Positions 1-5,747 of a stretch of DNA of 7,593 nucleotides are shown here, piece after piece. Where the stretch lies: contig WRDA01000063.1 of NCBI GenBank assembly GCA_009783675.1, forward strand, positions 1 to 7,593, given 5' to 3'. A model generated the notes under the pieces. The model searched no databases. It was not told the origin of the DNA and worked only from the letters and a program-made list of their open reading frames with translations. Both the position numbers and the translations under genes were made by a program. This DNA comes from Symbiobacteriaceae bacterium. Its GTDB lineage: Bacteria; Bacillota; JAAYKD01; WRDA01. The number at the start of each line of letters is the position of its first letter. Position 1 is the stretch's first letter.

Positions 1-432
1 AAAGCCTCCCAATATCTTGATGAAGCGGGTGTCGGGTTACGGGTCAGAGGCATGCCACGAGGTATGGATACCTATATTTACCGGAACTTCGAGGAAGACG
101 GAATCGAGATCTCCGGAGGCGAAGCTCAGAAGATAGCTATAGCCAGAGCGTTATACAAGGACGCTCCCTTCGTCATCCTTGATGAGCCAACGGCGGCACT
201 TGATCCCATAAGCGAGTATGAAATCTACTCCTCCTTCGATACACTGGTCGGTCAAAAAACAGCTGTCTACATCTCCCATCGTCTGTCCAGCTGTCGCTTC
301 TGTCACGATATCGCTGTCTTCCATGAAGGACGTCTCATCCAACGTGGCGACCATGACACTCTGGTAGCCGTCGAAGATGGTAAATATGCTGAAATGTGGC
401 AGGCTCAGGCCCAGTACTATGTAGAGGTCTGA
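1..432 (+). CDS. ABC transporter, C-terminal part of ATP-binding domain (5' partial)
   Basis: This is the end of an ABC transporter ATPase whose start lies before the window; the frame is open from base 1 and 143 residues are visible before TGA. Counting from the first visible codon, the ABC signature is ISGGE (37-41), followed by Walker B FVILDEP (57-63), the D-loop ALD (66-68) and the switch histidine in YISHR (H93). Walker A must lie upstream. The ending (HEGRLIQRGDHDTL, then KYAEMWQAQAQYY) is typical of exporters in which the ATPase follows a six-helix membrane domain in one chain, so the full protein is probably a half-size exporter working as a dimer in the cytoplasmic membrane; that is inferred from family knowledge. 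The substrate is unknown. A weak hairpin follows the stop and the next gene has its own promoter, so this gene probably ends its transcription unit. Confidence 0.93.
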   Translation, partial: KASQYLDEAGVGLRVRGMPRGMDTYIYRNFEEDGIEISGGEAQKIAIARALYKDAPFVILDEPTAALDPISEYEIYSSFDTLVGQKTAVYISHRLSSCRFCHDIAVFHEGRLIQRGDHDTLVAVEDGKYAEMWQAQAQYYVEV

Positions 433-438
433 ACAGTA

Positions 439-454
439 ACACAGCCTCCTGTGT
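439..454 (+). other. Small hairpin after the ABC transporter gene
   Basis: ACACAG and CTGTGT form a perfect 6-bp stem around the loop CCTC, starting 6 nt after the stop codon. There is no T-run, so as an intrinsic terminator it is weak. It may only protect the 3' end of the message, or it may be chance. Confidence 0.3.
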
Positions 455-470
455 GTGATGCCTGTGATGC
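454..470 (+). promoter_or_regulatory. Tandem TGTGATGC repeat, possible activator site
   Basis: TGTGATGC occurs at 454-461 and again at 463-470, a period of 9 nt. The pair ends 10 nt before the -35 box, about -62 to -46 relative to the predicted transcription start. That is a usual place for a transcription activator or response regulator. TGTGA resembles a CRP/FNR half-site, but the copies are direct rather than inverted, so no regulator is named. Position is observed; function is inferred. Confidence 0.35.
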
Positions 471-480
471 TTGCATACTG

Positions 481-509
481 TTGACTTAAATGCAGGTAGT
501 GGGTATAAT
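481..509 (+). promoter_or_regulatory. Sigma-A/sigma-70 promoter of the SLC13 transporter gene
   Basis: The -35 box TTGACT (481-486, one mismatch to TTGACA) and a perfect -10 box TATAAT (504-509) are separated by 17 nt, the optimal spacing. Transcription should begin near 515-517, leaving a leader of about 67 nt before the ATG at 583. This is the only near-consensus promoter I found in the window. Confidence 0.85.
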
Positions 510-542
510 CAAACCCGTCAGGCAATAAGCCGTACAGATTTA

Positions 543-568
543 AGATGCCCCGGTACTACAGGGCATCT
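543..568 (+). promoter_or_regulatory. Leader hairpin just upstream of the transporter ribosome binding site
   Basis: AGATGCCC (543-550) and GGGCATCT (561-568) pair perfectly over 8 bp around a 10-nt loop. The stem ends 2 nt before the AGGGGA ribosome binding site. No U-run follows, so it is not a terminator as written. It could tune translation, stabilise the 5' end, or be a DNA operator downstream of the start site. CAGAT (535-539) could pair instead with ATCTG (565-569), giving a second, weaker fold. Confidence 0.5.
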
Positions 569-570
569 GA

Positions 571-576
571 AGGGGA
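571..576 (+). promoter_or_regulatory. Ribosome binding site of the SLC13 transporter
   Basis: AGGGGA lies 6 nt before the ATG at 583, which supports that start. The preceding hairpin almost abuts it. Confidence 0.65.
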
Positions 577-582
577 TTTTCG

Positions 583-2082
583 ATGCAAGGCAACAGGAGA
601 GTCGGCTTCTTTCTTGGTATCGCGTTATTCCTCATCATTATGGTCCTACCGGTCCCTGCGGGAATGAACTCAGCTGCATGGCGTGTCGTGGCTATAACTG
701 CCCTGATGGCTGTGTTCTGGATAACCGAAGCCATTCCCATGGCAGCTACTGCTCTGATTCCTGTGGCTTGCTACCCAATCCTGGGTATTGCCGACTCACC
801 TGCTGTAACTGCTTCATATGGTAATACAATTATCTATCTGCTCATGGGTGGCTTCTTTATCGCCGTTACAATGGAACGCTGGAACTTACATCGGCGTATT
901 GCTTTCAATGCTATTCGTCTAACGGGAACCACTCCAGCCAAGATGATTCTCGGTTTTGCGATTGCTACACTCTGTCTCTCCATGTGGGTAAGCAACACAG
1001 CAACCGCCATCATGATGATCCCCATCGGCATCGCAGTCATCTCTTCCCTCACCGGACAAACGACGGATCCGGACCAACAGAGGAAAGAAGCGAATTTCAG
1101 CAAAGCTCTGATGCTGATGATTGCATATGCTTCCACCATAGGGGGGATTACCACTCTGATTGCCACTCCGGCTAATGCCATCGCCGCTGGTATGCTGCAG
1201 AACGCTTACGGTTTGAACATCACTTTCCTGCAGTGGATGATGGTGGGCACTCCACTGGGTATCGTGATGACGGGATTCGTCTATCTCCTGCTTACCAGAG
1301 TCCTTTTCAACAGCGGTGACCTTCAGCTGATGGGTGGCGCCGATGTAATAGAGGAGGAATATAGCAGGCTGGGTGCGATCACCGTCCCGGAAAAACGCGT
1401 GCTGGTAGTCGCAGGACTGATGGTTCTTGGCTGGGTTTCTCGCGGATTTATAAATCTCGATGCACTTGGCCTGGGAATGATCACCGATACCCAGGTATCC
1501 ATGGCTGGAACTCTATTGCTCTTCCTGACACCCGCAGAAAAGGGAGAGACTCTCCTTGATTGGAACACCGCAGTAAAGATTCCCTGGAACATCTGCTTGC
1601 TTCTGGGTGGTGGCTTTGCCATTGCGACGGCTTTTGAACGTACAGGGTTAGCTCGCTGGATCAGTGAAAACCTGGCGAGTATCGAAGGACTTACCCTGTT
1701 TTCAGTAGTCCTTATCTCCACGGCTGTAGTCTGCAACCTCACCGAGATTGCTTCCAATACGGCTATCGCGACTTTATTTATCCCTATTATGGGAGCTACA
1801 GCGATCGCTCTTGGGATACACCCCTTCGCCACAATCATAGCTATATGCTTCTCTTCATCGATGTGTTTTATGATGCCTGTCGCCACCCCTCCCAATGCTA
1901 TCGCCTATGGAAGTGGTTATGTCAGCATCAGGGATATGGTCATAACCGGGATTTTCATGGATGTAGCCACGATCATCATGGTAGTAGTCGCAGTTCTCTG
2001 GTGGCTTCCTCTGGTCTGGGGAGTGGACCTTGGGCTAACACCCGCTTCGGTATTGGAGTTCATCAGTAGCATGCCTAGATAA
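583..2082 (+). CDS. SLC13/DASS-family sodium:carboxylate symporter
   Basis: This 499-residue, very hydrophobic inner-membrane protein belongs to the divalent anion:sodium symporter family (SLC13, INDY type), whose members import succinate, malate, fumarate, citrate or sulfate with sodium ions. The two family SNT motifs are present: SNTATAIM at 137-144 and SNTAIATL at 391-398, one in each half of the internally repeated fold. The C-terminal family signature follows as MPVATPPNAIAYGSG (431-445), and its counterpart in the first half is TLIATPANAI (191-200). These loops form the sodium and carboxylate sites in family structures. Length matches the family norm. The gene has its own promoter, leader hairpin and terminator, so it is probably monocistronic. 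The TPPNA form favours a carboxylate over sulfate, but the exact substrate is unknown. A link to the carboxylate-handling operon on the other strand is possible but unproven. Confidence 0.95.
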   Translation: MQGNRRVGFFLGIALFLIIMVLPVPAGMNSAAWRVVAITALMAVFWITEAIPMAATALIPVACYPILGIADSPAVTASYGNTIIYLLMGGFFIAVTMERWNLHRRIAFNAIRLTGTTPAKMILGFAIATLCLSMWVSNTATAIMMIPIGIAVISSLTGQTTDPDQQRKEANFSKALMLMIAYASTIGGITTLIATPANAIAAGMLQNAYGLNITFLQWMMVGTPLGIVMTGFVYLLLTRVLFNSGDLQLMGGADVIEEEYSRLGAITVPEKRVLVVAGLMVLGWVSRGFINLDALGLGMITDTQVSMAGTLLLFLTPAEKGETLLDWNTAVKIPWNICLLLGGGFAIATAFERTGLARWISENLASIEGLTLFSVVLISTAVVCNLTEIASNTAIATLFIPIMGATAIALGIHPFATIIAICFSSSMCFMMPVATPPNAIAYGSGYVSIRDMVITGIFMDVATIIMVVVAVLWWLPLVWGVDLGLTPASVLEFISSMPR

Positions 2083-2095
2083 GAAGTAAATATGT

Positions 2096-2138
2096 AAGGC
2101 TGTCGTATTCAGGGATAACCCTGTACAGACAGCCTTTT
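2096..2138 (+). terminator. Rho-independent terminator of the transporter gene
   Basis: AAGGCTGTC (2096-2104) pairs perfectly with GACAGCCTT (2128-2136). Inside, GTA pairs with TAC and CAGGG (2110-2114) pairs with CCCTG (2119-2123) around an ATAA loop, with a one-base and a two-base bulge. A short TTTT (2135-2138) follows or overlaps the stem. It begins 13 nt after the transporter stop. The short T-tract suggests incomplete termination. Confidence 0.75.
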
Positions 2139-2157
2139 GCCACCATTTACCACTCTC

Positions 2158-2164
2158 AAGGAGG
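2158..2164 (+). promoter_or_regulatory. Strong ribosome binding site of the methyltransferase
   Basis: AAGGAGG is a full match to the anti-Shine-Dalgarno core and lies 6 nt before the ATG at 2171, fixing that start. It is only 19 nt beyond the terminator T-tract. Confidence 0.85.
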
Positions 2165-2170
2165 AAGCCG

Positions 2171-2986
2171 ATGTTTGATAACCTTCACATGCTCTTACAA
2201 CGCCCTCGGTTGTATGAACGCACTCCATCCCTCTTCTGGAATGATCCCTATATCTCCACTCAGATGCTGAAAGCCCATCTCGATCCCAGTACGGATAACG
2301 CCAGCCGCAAACCTGAGTTTATCGACCGTTCTGTTGCCTGGATGTCAACGATGTTCCCGAAAGGAGCCAGCATACTCGACATCGGTTGCGGTCCTGGGCT
2401 CTATACTCAGAGACTGACGGCTCGTGGGTTTAAGGTAACCGGAATGGACTTTTCCGCCGGCTCCCTCGCCTATGCCAGGGAACATGATCCGCATGGCACT
2501 TATATTTTACAAGATTACCTTACTCTGGATTACTGCGAGACTTTCGATATAGTCACCCTCATCTGGTGCGATTACGGAGCGCTTATCCCCGAGGAACGGA
2601 GCAATCTGCTGCGGCGCATTCACAAAGCACTAAAACCAGGTGGCTTATTCCTGCTGGATGCCTTCACCCCACTGTTTTATGATGAGATCGAAGAGAGCTT
2701 CACCTGGGAACTGCACCCTGAAGGAGGTTTTTGGAGTCCCAAACCCTATATCAGCCTGGAAGCCGAGTATTTTTATGGATCCAGCATTGGAGTGGGACGA
2801 ATAGTAGTGATCGAGGAGCAGGAGACCAGATGCTATAACATCTGGAATACCTGTTTTAGTAAAGAATCATTGCTGGCAGAAATCCAACCGGCAGGCTTTA
2901 CTTCTCTCATTTTCTTCAGCGATGTCACCGGCAGACCCTTCGAGGAGTCAGCGGAAACTCTCTGTGGAATCCTGCAAAAAGTATAG
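2171..2986 (+). CDS. Class I SAM-dependent methyltransferase
   Basis: This 271-residue, presumably cytoplasmic protein has a Rossmann-type methyltransferase core. Motif I, the SAM-binding loop, is ILDIGCGPGL (68-77). The acidic residue at the end of strand 2 that holds the SAM ribose is D93 in GMDFS. Motif IV is FDIVTLIWCDYGAL (125-138) and the post-core motif is LKPGGLFLLDAF (154-165). The first 60 residues are an alpha-helical lead-in, and residues 170-271 look like a substrate-covering region with beta strands. No substrate can be assigned: family relatives include small-molecule methyltransferases, and nothing nearby points to a pathway. The gene stands alone, follows the transporter terminator closely, and converges with the leftward operon. 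All core SAM residues appear intact. Confidence 0.92.
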   Translation: MFDNLHMLLQRPRLYERTPSLFWNDPYISTQMLKAHLDPSTDNASRKPEFIDRSVAWMSTMFPKGASILDIGCGPGLYTQRLTARGFKVTGMDFSAGSLAYAREHDPHGTYILQDYLTLDYCETFDIVTLIWCDYGALIPEERSNLLRRIHKALKPGGLFLLDAFTPLFYDEIEESFTWELHPEGGFWSPKPYISLEAEYFYGSSIGVGRIVVIEEQETRCYNIWNTCFSKESLLAEIQPAGFTSLIFFSDVTGRPFEESAETLCGILQKV

Positions 2987-2993
2987 AATTTGA

Positions 2994-3158
2994 CACTAAA
3001 TACTCTCAACTACAGGCGCAGTCAATGGTGGCAAATTCTGGCAACGCGAAGCGGTGCCCAGGAGCGAAGCTCCTGTGAACAACGCAGGACATGCGCATGC
3101 GTTGTGGCCAGGGGTTTGGGGGCGGAGCCACCATATTACATCGATGGCTAATTTAGTG
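2994..3158. repeat. Nested inverted-repeat element between convergent genes (MITE/REP-like or structured RNA)
   Basis: The 194-nt gap between the convergent genes contains perfect inverted pairs that nest without crossing. The outer arms are CACTAAAT (2994-3001) with ATTTAGTG (3151-3158). Next are ATGGTGGC (3025-3032) with GCCACCAT (3127-3134), then CTGGC (3038-3042) with GCCAG (3107-3111). Inside lie three hairpins: CGC-GAA-GCG (3045-3053), CAGGAGC-GAA-GCTCCTG (3059-3075), and ACAACGCA (3079-3086) with TGCGTTGT (3098-3105). A G-rich run, GGGGTTTGGGGG (3111-3122), follows. No terminal T-tract is present and no convincing ORF explains it. It could be a non-autonomous mobile or palindromic repeat present elsewhere in the genome, a structured RNA, or a two-way transcription barrier. 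The pairing is observed; the role is unknown. Confidence 0.6.
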
Positions 3159-3173
3159 CGGTGATAGCCGCAC
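3156..3173 (-). terminator. Possible weak terminator hairpin of the leftward operon
   Basis: GTGCGG (3156-3161) pairs with CCGCAC (3168-3173) around a 6-nt loop, 7 nt beyond the stop codon of the gamma-subunit gene. On the minus strand it is followed by TAAATTAG, an imperfect T-tract. It competes with another stem, TGATAG (3162-3167) with CTATCA (3178-3183), which includes the gamma stop codon. Termination here is plausible but weak. Confidence 0.4.
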
Positions 3174-3180
3174 ATATCTA

Positions 3181-3771
3181 TCACTCTTTCGGGTGAACAT
3201 AGTTCATGTGCGTCTCCCGTGCAACCCGAAGCCCTTCCATTAAGGCTCTAAGGTTGGTTTCGATCAGGCGTGGTCTGGCCTGAAACTCACTCCTGATAGC
3301 TTCGCTTGCTGAAGCTTCGCTGACAACAGAGCATAACCCGATGAGTATCCCTAGTGAGACCACATTGGCAACTGCAGGATTGCCTACCTCAGATGCTATT
3401 TGCGAGATAGGAAAACCAACCTGGCCTTCTTTTCCAGATAGAGATGCGATGTTGCTGTCATAAACCAGGAGAGTTTCATCTTCGCCTATGGCTTGATAGC
3501 GTTGGTAAGCGATGCTGTCCAAAGCGATGATGATATCCGGTCGCTCTACTTCCGGATAGTATATTTCCTCCTTACTTATGATGACATCAGACTTGGTAAA
3601 GGTTCCACGGGTTTCAACGCCGTAGGCAGAGGTCATCACAGCATTCTTCCCCTCATATTCGACTGCTGCCCGACCCAGAAGGTTCCCGGCGAGTACCAGA
3701 CCCTGACCGCCCACACCGCTGAAGATGATTTGCCAGGTATCCTTCGCTGCAGAAATGATCAACCTAAGCAC
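3181..3771 (-). CDS. 2-oxoacid:ferredoxin oxidoreductase, gamma subunit
   Basis: This 196-residue protein is the gamma (catalytic domain III) subunit of a 2-oxoacid:acceptor oxidoreductase of the KorC/PorC/VorC group. The nucleotide-fold glycine loop GVGGQG is at 19-24, and the conserved SAYGVETRGTFTKSDVIIS stretch at 48-66. In the enzyme, gamma packs with alpha and contributes to the CoA-handling part of the complex. The GTG start at 3771 overlaps the end of the beta gene by 8 nt, indicating translational coupling. A TTG at 3762 (codon 4) is a rival start: AAGAAGG lies 8 nt before it but directly abuts the GTG. The difference is only three residues. The gene ends with TGA followed in frame by TAG. 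It is the last gene of the operon, and no ferredoxin-like delta subunit follows. Confidence 0.92.
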   Translation of the reverse strand: MLRLIISAAKDTWQIIFSGVGGQGLVLAGNLLGRAAVEYEGKNAVMTSAYGVETRGTFTKSDVIISKEEIYYPEVERPDIIIALDSIAYQRYQAIGEDETLLVYDSNIASLSGKEGQVGFPISQIASEVGNPAVANVVSLGILIGLCSVVSEASASEAIRSEFQARPRLIETNLRALMEGLRVARETHMNYVHPKE

Positions 3772-4585
3772 CTTCTTTCCCAGCTTGCGCTGATTGAATG
3801 ACTCGCAGGTACTTGGTATAATAGTCTTCCCTCACGAGGTCCACCATCTTACCCATTATTACTCTGCCCTCCAGTTCAGCGGGGGGCATCTCTTTTGCTC
3901 TGGCAAAGCTTATTGAGCGTTCTTTGGTCCACTGCAGCATCTCCACCGGAGTGCGCATGCCGTTGCTGCGCCCGAAGTTTGTAGGACAGGGAGAAATCAC
4001 CTCGATAAGTGCGAATCCTTTTTTGGTCATCCCTTCCCGCATCAGACGCTGGAGAGATAGAGGATCATCACTGGAAGTGCGCGCCACAAAAGGCGCTCCA
4101 GCTGCTTCTGCTAACCTGCAGATGTCGAACTCCTGCTCGACATGACCATAGCGCGAAGTGCTGGTAACACTATTCTCTGGCGTCGTGGCAGAATACTGCC
4201 CGCCGGTCATTCCATAGTTATAGTTGTTAACCACAATCGCAGTCAGATCGATATTGCGTCTGGCTGCATGGATGAAGTGATTCCCTCCGATAGTCACTCC
4301 ATCACCATCTCCCATCAGGACAACAACATGCAAAGCGTCGTTAGCCAGCTTGATACCTGTAGCGAAAGGTAATGCCCGTCCATGGGTTCCATGAAAGGCG
4401 TTGGTTGTCAGATAGTCGTCAGCCTTACCCCAACAACCGATACCGGTAACCACTACAGTATCCTCTTTAGTGTAGCCCAGAGCCTCAAAGGTGCGTACCA
4501 GAGACCCTAAGACGACACCGTTACCACATCCACCACACCAGAAGAGAGGGAAGGTTTCGGTCTTTAAATATTGTAAATAGTTCAT
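3764..4585 (-). CDS. 2-oxoacid:ferredoxin oxidoreductase, beta subunit (TPP and Fe-S)
   Basis: This 273-residue protein is the thiamine-diphosphate-binding beta subunit of a KorB-type 2-oxoacid:ferredoxin oxidoreductase. It decarboxylates the 2-oxo acid on TPP and passes electrons to ferredoxin through a 4Fe-4S cluster. Four cysteines sit where the family ligands are expected: C17 and C20 (CGGC), C51 (GIGC) and C200 (ISPC). The TPP/Mg motif runs from GDGDG (92-96) to VVNN (118-121), followed by the family stretch YGMTGGQ (124-130). Length is normal. Its ATG overlaps the alpha stop as ATGA (4582-4585), and GGAGGTG (4591-4597) lies 5 nt upstream. The substrate could be 2-oxoglutarate, a branched-chain or aryl 2-oxo acid, or another; residue identity alone does not decide. 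Confidence 0.95.
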   Translation of the reverse strand: MNYLQYLKTETFPLFWCGGCGNGVVLGSLVRTFEALGYTKEDTVVVTGIGCWGKADDYLTTNAFHGTHGRALPFATGIKLANDALHVVVLMGDGDGVTIGGNHFIHAARRNIDLTAIVVNNYNYGMTGGQYSATTPENSVTSTSRYGHVEQEFDICRLAEAAGAPFVARTSSDDPLSLQRLMREGMTKKGFALIEVISPCPTNFGRSNGMRTPVEMLQWTKERSISFARAKEMPPAELEGRVIMGKMVDLVREDYYTKYLRVIQSAQAGKEGA

Positions 4586-5724
4586 CTTCCCACCTCCAGG
4601 ATGGCTTGCAAAATTTCTGCGGAGGTTATCATCAGGCTGTCGACGCGGTTTACTCCAATTACAGGAAGATCCTTAGGGCAGAGACGTTGTACTTCACCTC
4701 GGACCTGACCCAGGTTCATTTCCGGGACGACGATGCCTTTCACCTGCCTGGATAACTCCAGGATTTCCTGTTCCGCAAAAGGCCAAAGGGTTACCAACTG
4801 CAGCAAACCTACCCTGATCCCCTTTTCTCTCGCTGCCATCATAGCTGCTTTACCACTGCGAACCGAGCACCCGTAAGAAACGATGGCAATATCAGCATCC
4901 TCCATTGCGAAGCTTCTCGTCTGCACGATCTCCGCGCGGTTGAGTTCTATCTTTTCGCTTAAATGGCGGACAAAACGGTCGGTTACGGCAGGGTTCGCGG
5001 TAGGTGCACCGATTTCATCATGGCCGCTGCCATTGATGCGATACACATACTTGCCTCCATATTTAGCTAATGGCGCTATGCCATCAGCTTCCTGGCTAAA
5101 ATCATAGAGACGATAAGCAGCAGGATCTCCCTGAGGTTCCTTGCGTGAAATGAGCTGAGCTGCTGAAGGCTCGGAAGGAAGATAGCCTTCACGCATATGC
5201 CCGACGATTTCATCAGACAGTAGGAGAACGGGGGTGCGATATTTCTCTGCCAGATTAAAGGCCAAAATAGTAAAATCATAGCATTCTTGCACCGAAGATG
5301 GCGAAAGCGCTATGATGGCATGATCGCCGTGAGTTCCCCATCTGGCTTGCATCACATCACCCTGAGCAGGCTTCGTGGCCAGACCTGTGCTGGGTCCGGA
5401 GCGCATAACATTGATGATCACACAGGGAACCTCTCCCATGATCGCGACACCAAGGTTCTCCTGCATTAGCGAAAAACCGGGGCCACTGGTGGCAGTATAT
5501 GCTTTGACCCCGGCAGCCGAAGCTCCGATAATGGCAGCAATGCTGGCCAGTTCATCCTCCATCTGGATATAAATACCACCCAGTTCCGGAAGCCGCCGGG
5601 ATGATAACTCGGCAATCTCCGAAGAAGGGGTAATGGGATAACCGGCATAGAACCTGGCTCCAGCAGCCAAAGCCCCTTCGGTAATCGCTTCATTGCCCAT
5701 GGCGAATATGGTCTTTCCCGCCAT
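4582..5724 (-). CDS. 2-oxoacid:ferredoxin oxidoreductase, alpha subunit
   Basis: This 380-residue protein is the alpha subunit of a KorA-type 2-oxoacid:ferredoxin oxidoreductase. It begins with the pyrimidine-binding domain carrying the YPITP motif (29-33), which shapes the 2-oxo acid pocket. It continues with TSGPGFSLM (79-87) and RSGPSTGLATKPAQGD (108-123), both characteristic of the group. The C-terminal transketolase-like domain includes VSYGCSVRSG and VPEMNLGQ. This split alpha/beta/gamma layout is that of 2-oxoglutarate-type enzymes, not of fused pyruvate:ferredoxin oxidoreductase. AGGAGG (5734-5739) lies 9 nt before the ATG at 5724. The gene sits 23 nt after the CoA-transferase B gene and overlaps beta by 4 nt. 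KorA similarity favours 2-oxoglutarate or a related 2-oxo acid, but annotation as korA would overstate what is known. Confidence 0.94.
   Translation of the reverse strand: MAGKTIFAMGNEAITEGALAAGARFYAGYPITPSSEIAELSSRRLPELGGIYIQMEDELASIAAIIGASAAGVKAYTATSGPGFSLMQENLGVAIMGEVPCVIINVMRSGPSTGLATKPAQGDVMQARWGTHGDHAIIALSPSSVQECYDFTILAFNLAEKYRTPVLLLSDEIVGHMREGYLPSEPSAAQLISRKEPQGDPAAYRLYDFSQEADGIAPLAKYGGKYVYRINGSGHDEIGAPTANPAVTDRFVRHLSEKIELNRAEIVQTRSFAMEDADIAIVSYGCSVRSGKAAMMAAREKGIRVGLLQLVTLWPFAEQEILELSRQVKGIVVPEMNLGQVRGEVQRLCPKDLPVIGVNRVDSLMITSAEILQAILEVGR
4591..4597 (-). promoter_or_regulatory. Ribosome binding site of the oxidoreductase beta subunit
   Basis: GGAGGTG lies 5 nt before the ATG at 4585, within the last codons of alpha. 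Together with the ATGA overlap this indicates coupled translation of alpha and beta. Confidence 0.8.
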
Positions 5725-5733
5725 ATCCTCTAA

Positions 5734-5739
5734 CCTCCT
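5734..5739 (-). promoter_or_regulatory. Ribosome binding site of the oxidoreductase alpha subunit
   Basis: AGGAGG lies 9 nt before the ATG at 5724, inside the 23-nt gap after CoA-transferase B. No promoter is visible in that short gap, which supports co-transcription. Confidence 0.8.
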
Positions 5740-5747
5740 GTCCCCTT

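Noticed and set aside
510..582. Known riboswitch or T-box in the transporter leader
   Set aside because: The leader is only about 67 nt with one simple hairpin; no conserved riboswitch core or T-box sequence is present.
1323..1895. 190-residue minus-strand ORF inside the transporter gene
   Set aside because: It lies wholly antisense to a clear SLC13 gene, shows no recognisable motif, and has composition explained by the opposite strand's hydrophobic codons.
3107..3125. G-quadruplex in the G-rich run
   Set aside because: There are only two runs of three or more Gs; a two-layer form is conceivable but the bases also take part in competing stems, so it is not called.
3025..3134. tRNA-like look: ATGGTGGC/GCCACCAT as an acceptor stem ending near CCA
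   Set aside because: At 110 nt it is too long, it has no GGTTCRA T-loop or recognisable anticodon arm, and the arms do not have tRNA lengths.
2996..3184. 62-residue minus-strand ORF across the convergent gap
   Set aside because: It begins with a GTG inside the final codons of the gamma gene, has no ribosome binding site of its own, and simply traverses the palindromic element. Its odd composition follows from the repeats.
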